Positions 38,115 through 39,789 of a DNA stretch of 39,789 nucleotides are shown in pieces. Where the stretch lies: assembly GCA_009885535.1 (NCBI GenBank), contig VFKL01000172.1, positions 1-39,789 on the forward strand, in the 5' to 3' direction. The notes below the pieces were generated by a model that saw only the letters and a program-made list of their open reading frames with translations, was not told the DNA's origin and ran no database searches. This stretch comes from Chitinophagaceae bacterium (GTDB taxonomy: Bacteria > Bacteroidota > Bacteroidia > Chitinophagales > Chitinophagaceae). Both the position numbers and the translations under genes were made by a program. Within the stretch, counting starts at the first letter, position 1; each line of letters starts with the position of its first letter.

Positions 38115-39698
38115 CTACTTCACCCCCTTCGCCTTCTTAATCATTTCATCATCAACATTTACAGCTTCGTAATACCCTTCTTTATTCCAAATAAATCGGG
38201 CGATTGAGGACTTTAAAAATTGAATGATATATTTTTTTTCTGAAGTAGAAATGCCAGAAATGTCAACTGAATCTTTTTTTGAAAAGTTGGTGAAATCATT
38301 CCAATCGTTATCAGAAAAAATAAATTTTTCGGCAAATGAATTTGGGCTATTGAATTGCTTTAATGTAGATTCGAAACGAGTGCTATAAATCAATGCGTAA
38401 TGGTTTGCCAGTCCCTTTGAAAAAAGTAATCGAATTGCTTTGCTTAAGTAAGCAGTGTCCGAGACTTGATAAATATCTGGCGTAATACCACCGCCATCAT
38501 ACAATTTTTTACCTTTGGGTGTGGTGAATATTTTATTTTTATTTGTGGTTCCCACATATTGAATAGAGTCGTTTCCGTTTATATATCTTTCTTCAATTTC
38601 TTCGTAATAAGCCTTTCCTCCATTTGCATAAGAACGCTGAATGCATCTGCCCATTGGGGTGTAATATCTGGCAACTGTTAATCGAAGCGCATCGCCATTA
38701 CTTAAATCGTATTGTTCTTGTACCAAACCTTTCCCAAAGCTTCGTCTACCGATTATCGTTGCTCTATCCCAATCTTGCAAAGCGCCCATCAGCACTTCAC
38801 TTGCACTAGCCGATCCTTCATCACTAAGTACAACTAAACTTCCTTTTTCAAATTGCCCTAATCTTCTACAACGGTATTCTTTTTTTAGTCTGTGTTTTCC
38901 TTCTGTGTATGTAATTAATTTGTCTTCAGTTAAAAACTCGTCTGCAATTTCAATAGCTTCGTCCAAAACGCCACCACCATTATCTCTAAGATCAAGAATT
39001 AATTTGTGCATGCCTTTTTTATTCAATTCGGTTAATGCCGTCATGAATTCTTTATAGGTGTGTGTTGAAAATTTATTGATTTTGATGAAGCCAGTTTCAC
39101 GGTCAAGCATATACGAAGCGTCGATGCTATTGATTGGAATTAGATTTCTTTGTATGGGAATAGAAATTAATTTTTTGTCTCTCAATACTGTAACTGTTAA
39201 TTTGCTTTCTCTAGATCCTCTCAATAAGTTTCTTATGGAATCAACATCCATTTTAGCACCCGCAATTACGATGTTATTTGCTTTTATAAATTGGTCACCA
39301 GATAAAATACCTGCTTTCTGTGCTGGCCCATCCTTTAAAATTTGAGAAACATTCAAAGTGTCATGAAAAAAATCGAATTCAATTCCAATGCCATAAAAAT
39401 TACCTTCAATGTCGTTGTTGATGTCTTCCAATTCTGTTGCAGGAATATACACGGAATGCGGGTCAAGTTTTGTCAGCAATGCTTCAATAGCAGTATCCGA
39501 AAGTTGCTTCATTTTTACATCATCCACATATCGTTCTTTAATCAAACCCATGATTTCATTAAATGGAGAAGCTTTTTCAACAGAAAAAAATGGATTGGAT
39601 GGAAATTGATCACGCATTTTAAAACCTATAAAAATGCCAATGGCCATGGAAATACTAAAAAGTAAAGGAAGCAAAACTTGTGTTTTTTTGTTACTCAT
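38115..39698 (-). CDS. S41 family C-terminal processing peptidase with PDZ domain
   Basis: YGIGIEFDFFHDTLNVSQILKDGPAQKAGILSGDQFIKANN (PDZ); LVVLSDEGSASASEVLMGALQDWDRATIIGRRSFGKGLVQEQ (Ser/Lys catalytic region). Confidence 0.95.
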   Translation of the reverse strand: MSNKKTQVLLPLLFSISMAIGIFIGFKMRDQFPSNPFFSVEKASPFNEIMGLIKERYVDDVKMKQLSDTAIEALLTKLDPHSVYIPATELEDINNDIEGNFYGIGIEFDFFHDTLNVSQILKDGPAQKAGILSGDQFIKANNIVIAGAKMDVDSIRNLLRGSRESKLTVTVLRDKKLISIPIQRNLIPINSIDASYMLDRETGFIKINKFSTHTYKEFMTALTELNKKGMHKLILDLRDNGGGVLDEAIEIADEFLTEDKLITYTEGKHRLKKEYRCRRLGQFEKGSLVVLSDEGSASASEVLMGALQDWDRATIIGRRSFGKGLVQEQYDLSNGDALRLTVARYYTPMGRCIQRSYANGGKAYYEEIEERYINGNDSIQYVGTTNKNKIFTTPKGKKLYDGGGITPDIYQVSDTAYLSKAIRLLFSKGLANHYALIYSTRFESTLKQFNSPNSFAEKFIFSDNDWNDFTNFSKKDSVDISGISTSEKKYIIQFLKSSIARFIWNKEGYYEAVNVDDEMIKKAKGVK

Positions 39699-39789
39699 GA
39701 AAATTGATGTAAGCGATTTGAATATTTGTAAAAGCCCAAAGTTAATTTTTTGTTTCCAACTGAATTATATTTCTGACAATTGAATAGAA

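Noticed and set aside
38114-39665. Several plus-strand ORFs over the S41 peptidase
   Set aside because: Antisense to an intact, motif-rich CDS.

Overview
AT-rich window from a Bacteroidota genome, probably Chitinophagaceae-like. This is inferred from the overall gene set, a T9SS plug protein, DUF2723, eukaryote/archaea-type ProRS and TAnnTTTG-type -7 boxes. Most of it is core or metabolic: TetR + ABC/HlyD/TolC export operon, plsC, priA, murB, a MoxR-like ATPase/VWA pair, a PDDEXK (DUF1016-type) nuclease, DUF2723, miaA, proS, truB, a BamA/TamA-like barrel, a SpoU methyltransferase, a LolC/E-type permease, GH92 and an S41 protease. There is one clear RNA gene, tmRNA on the minus strand at about 10786-11157, with predicted tag GNTSYAMAA. 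The most unusual content is intergenic. Six REP-like hairpins (core GATGTTGGTG-loop-CACCAA-T-CATC) share a conserved flank (TTTTCGTCTGCC). Several of them are embedded in arrays of exact 9-bp period (GTTYAANNN). A frameshifted REP-associated tyrosine (Y1/HUH) transposase and a second fragment of the same gene sit beside three of the hairpins. I propose this as one composite repeat family mobilised by that transposase. Next to it lie a hipB-like gene followed by a decayed hipA start, then tmRNA. A third repeat nest (37.7-38.1 kb) holds a further hairpin copy, two tandem stem-loops and a 177-bp MITE-like element with imperfect terminal inverted repeats. All functional calls come from motif recognition by eye; no database search was run.
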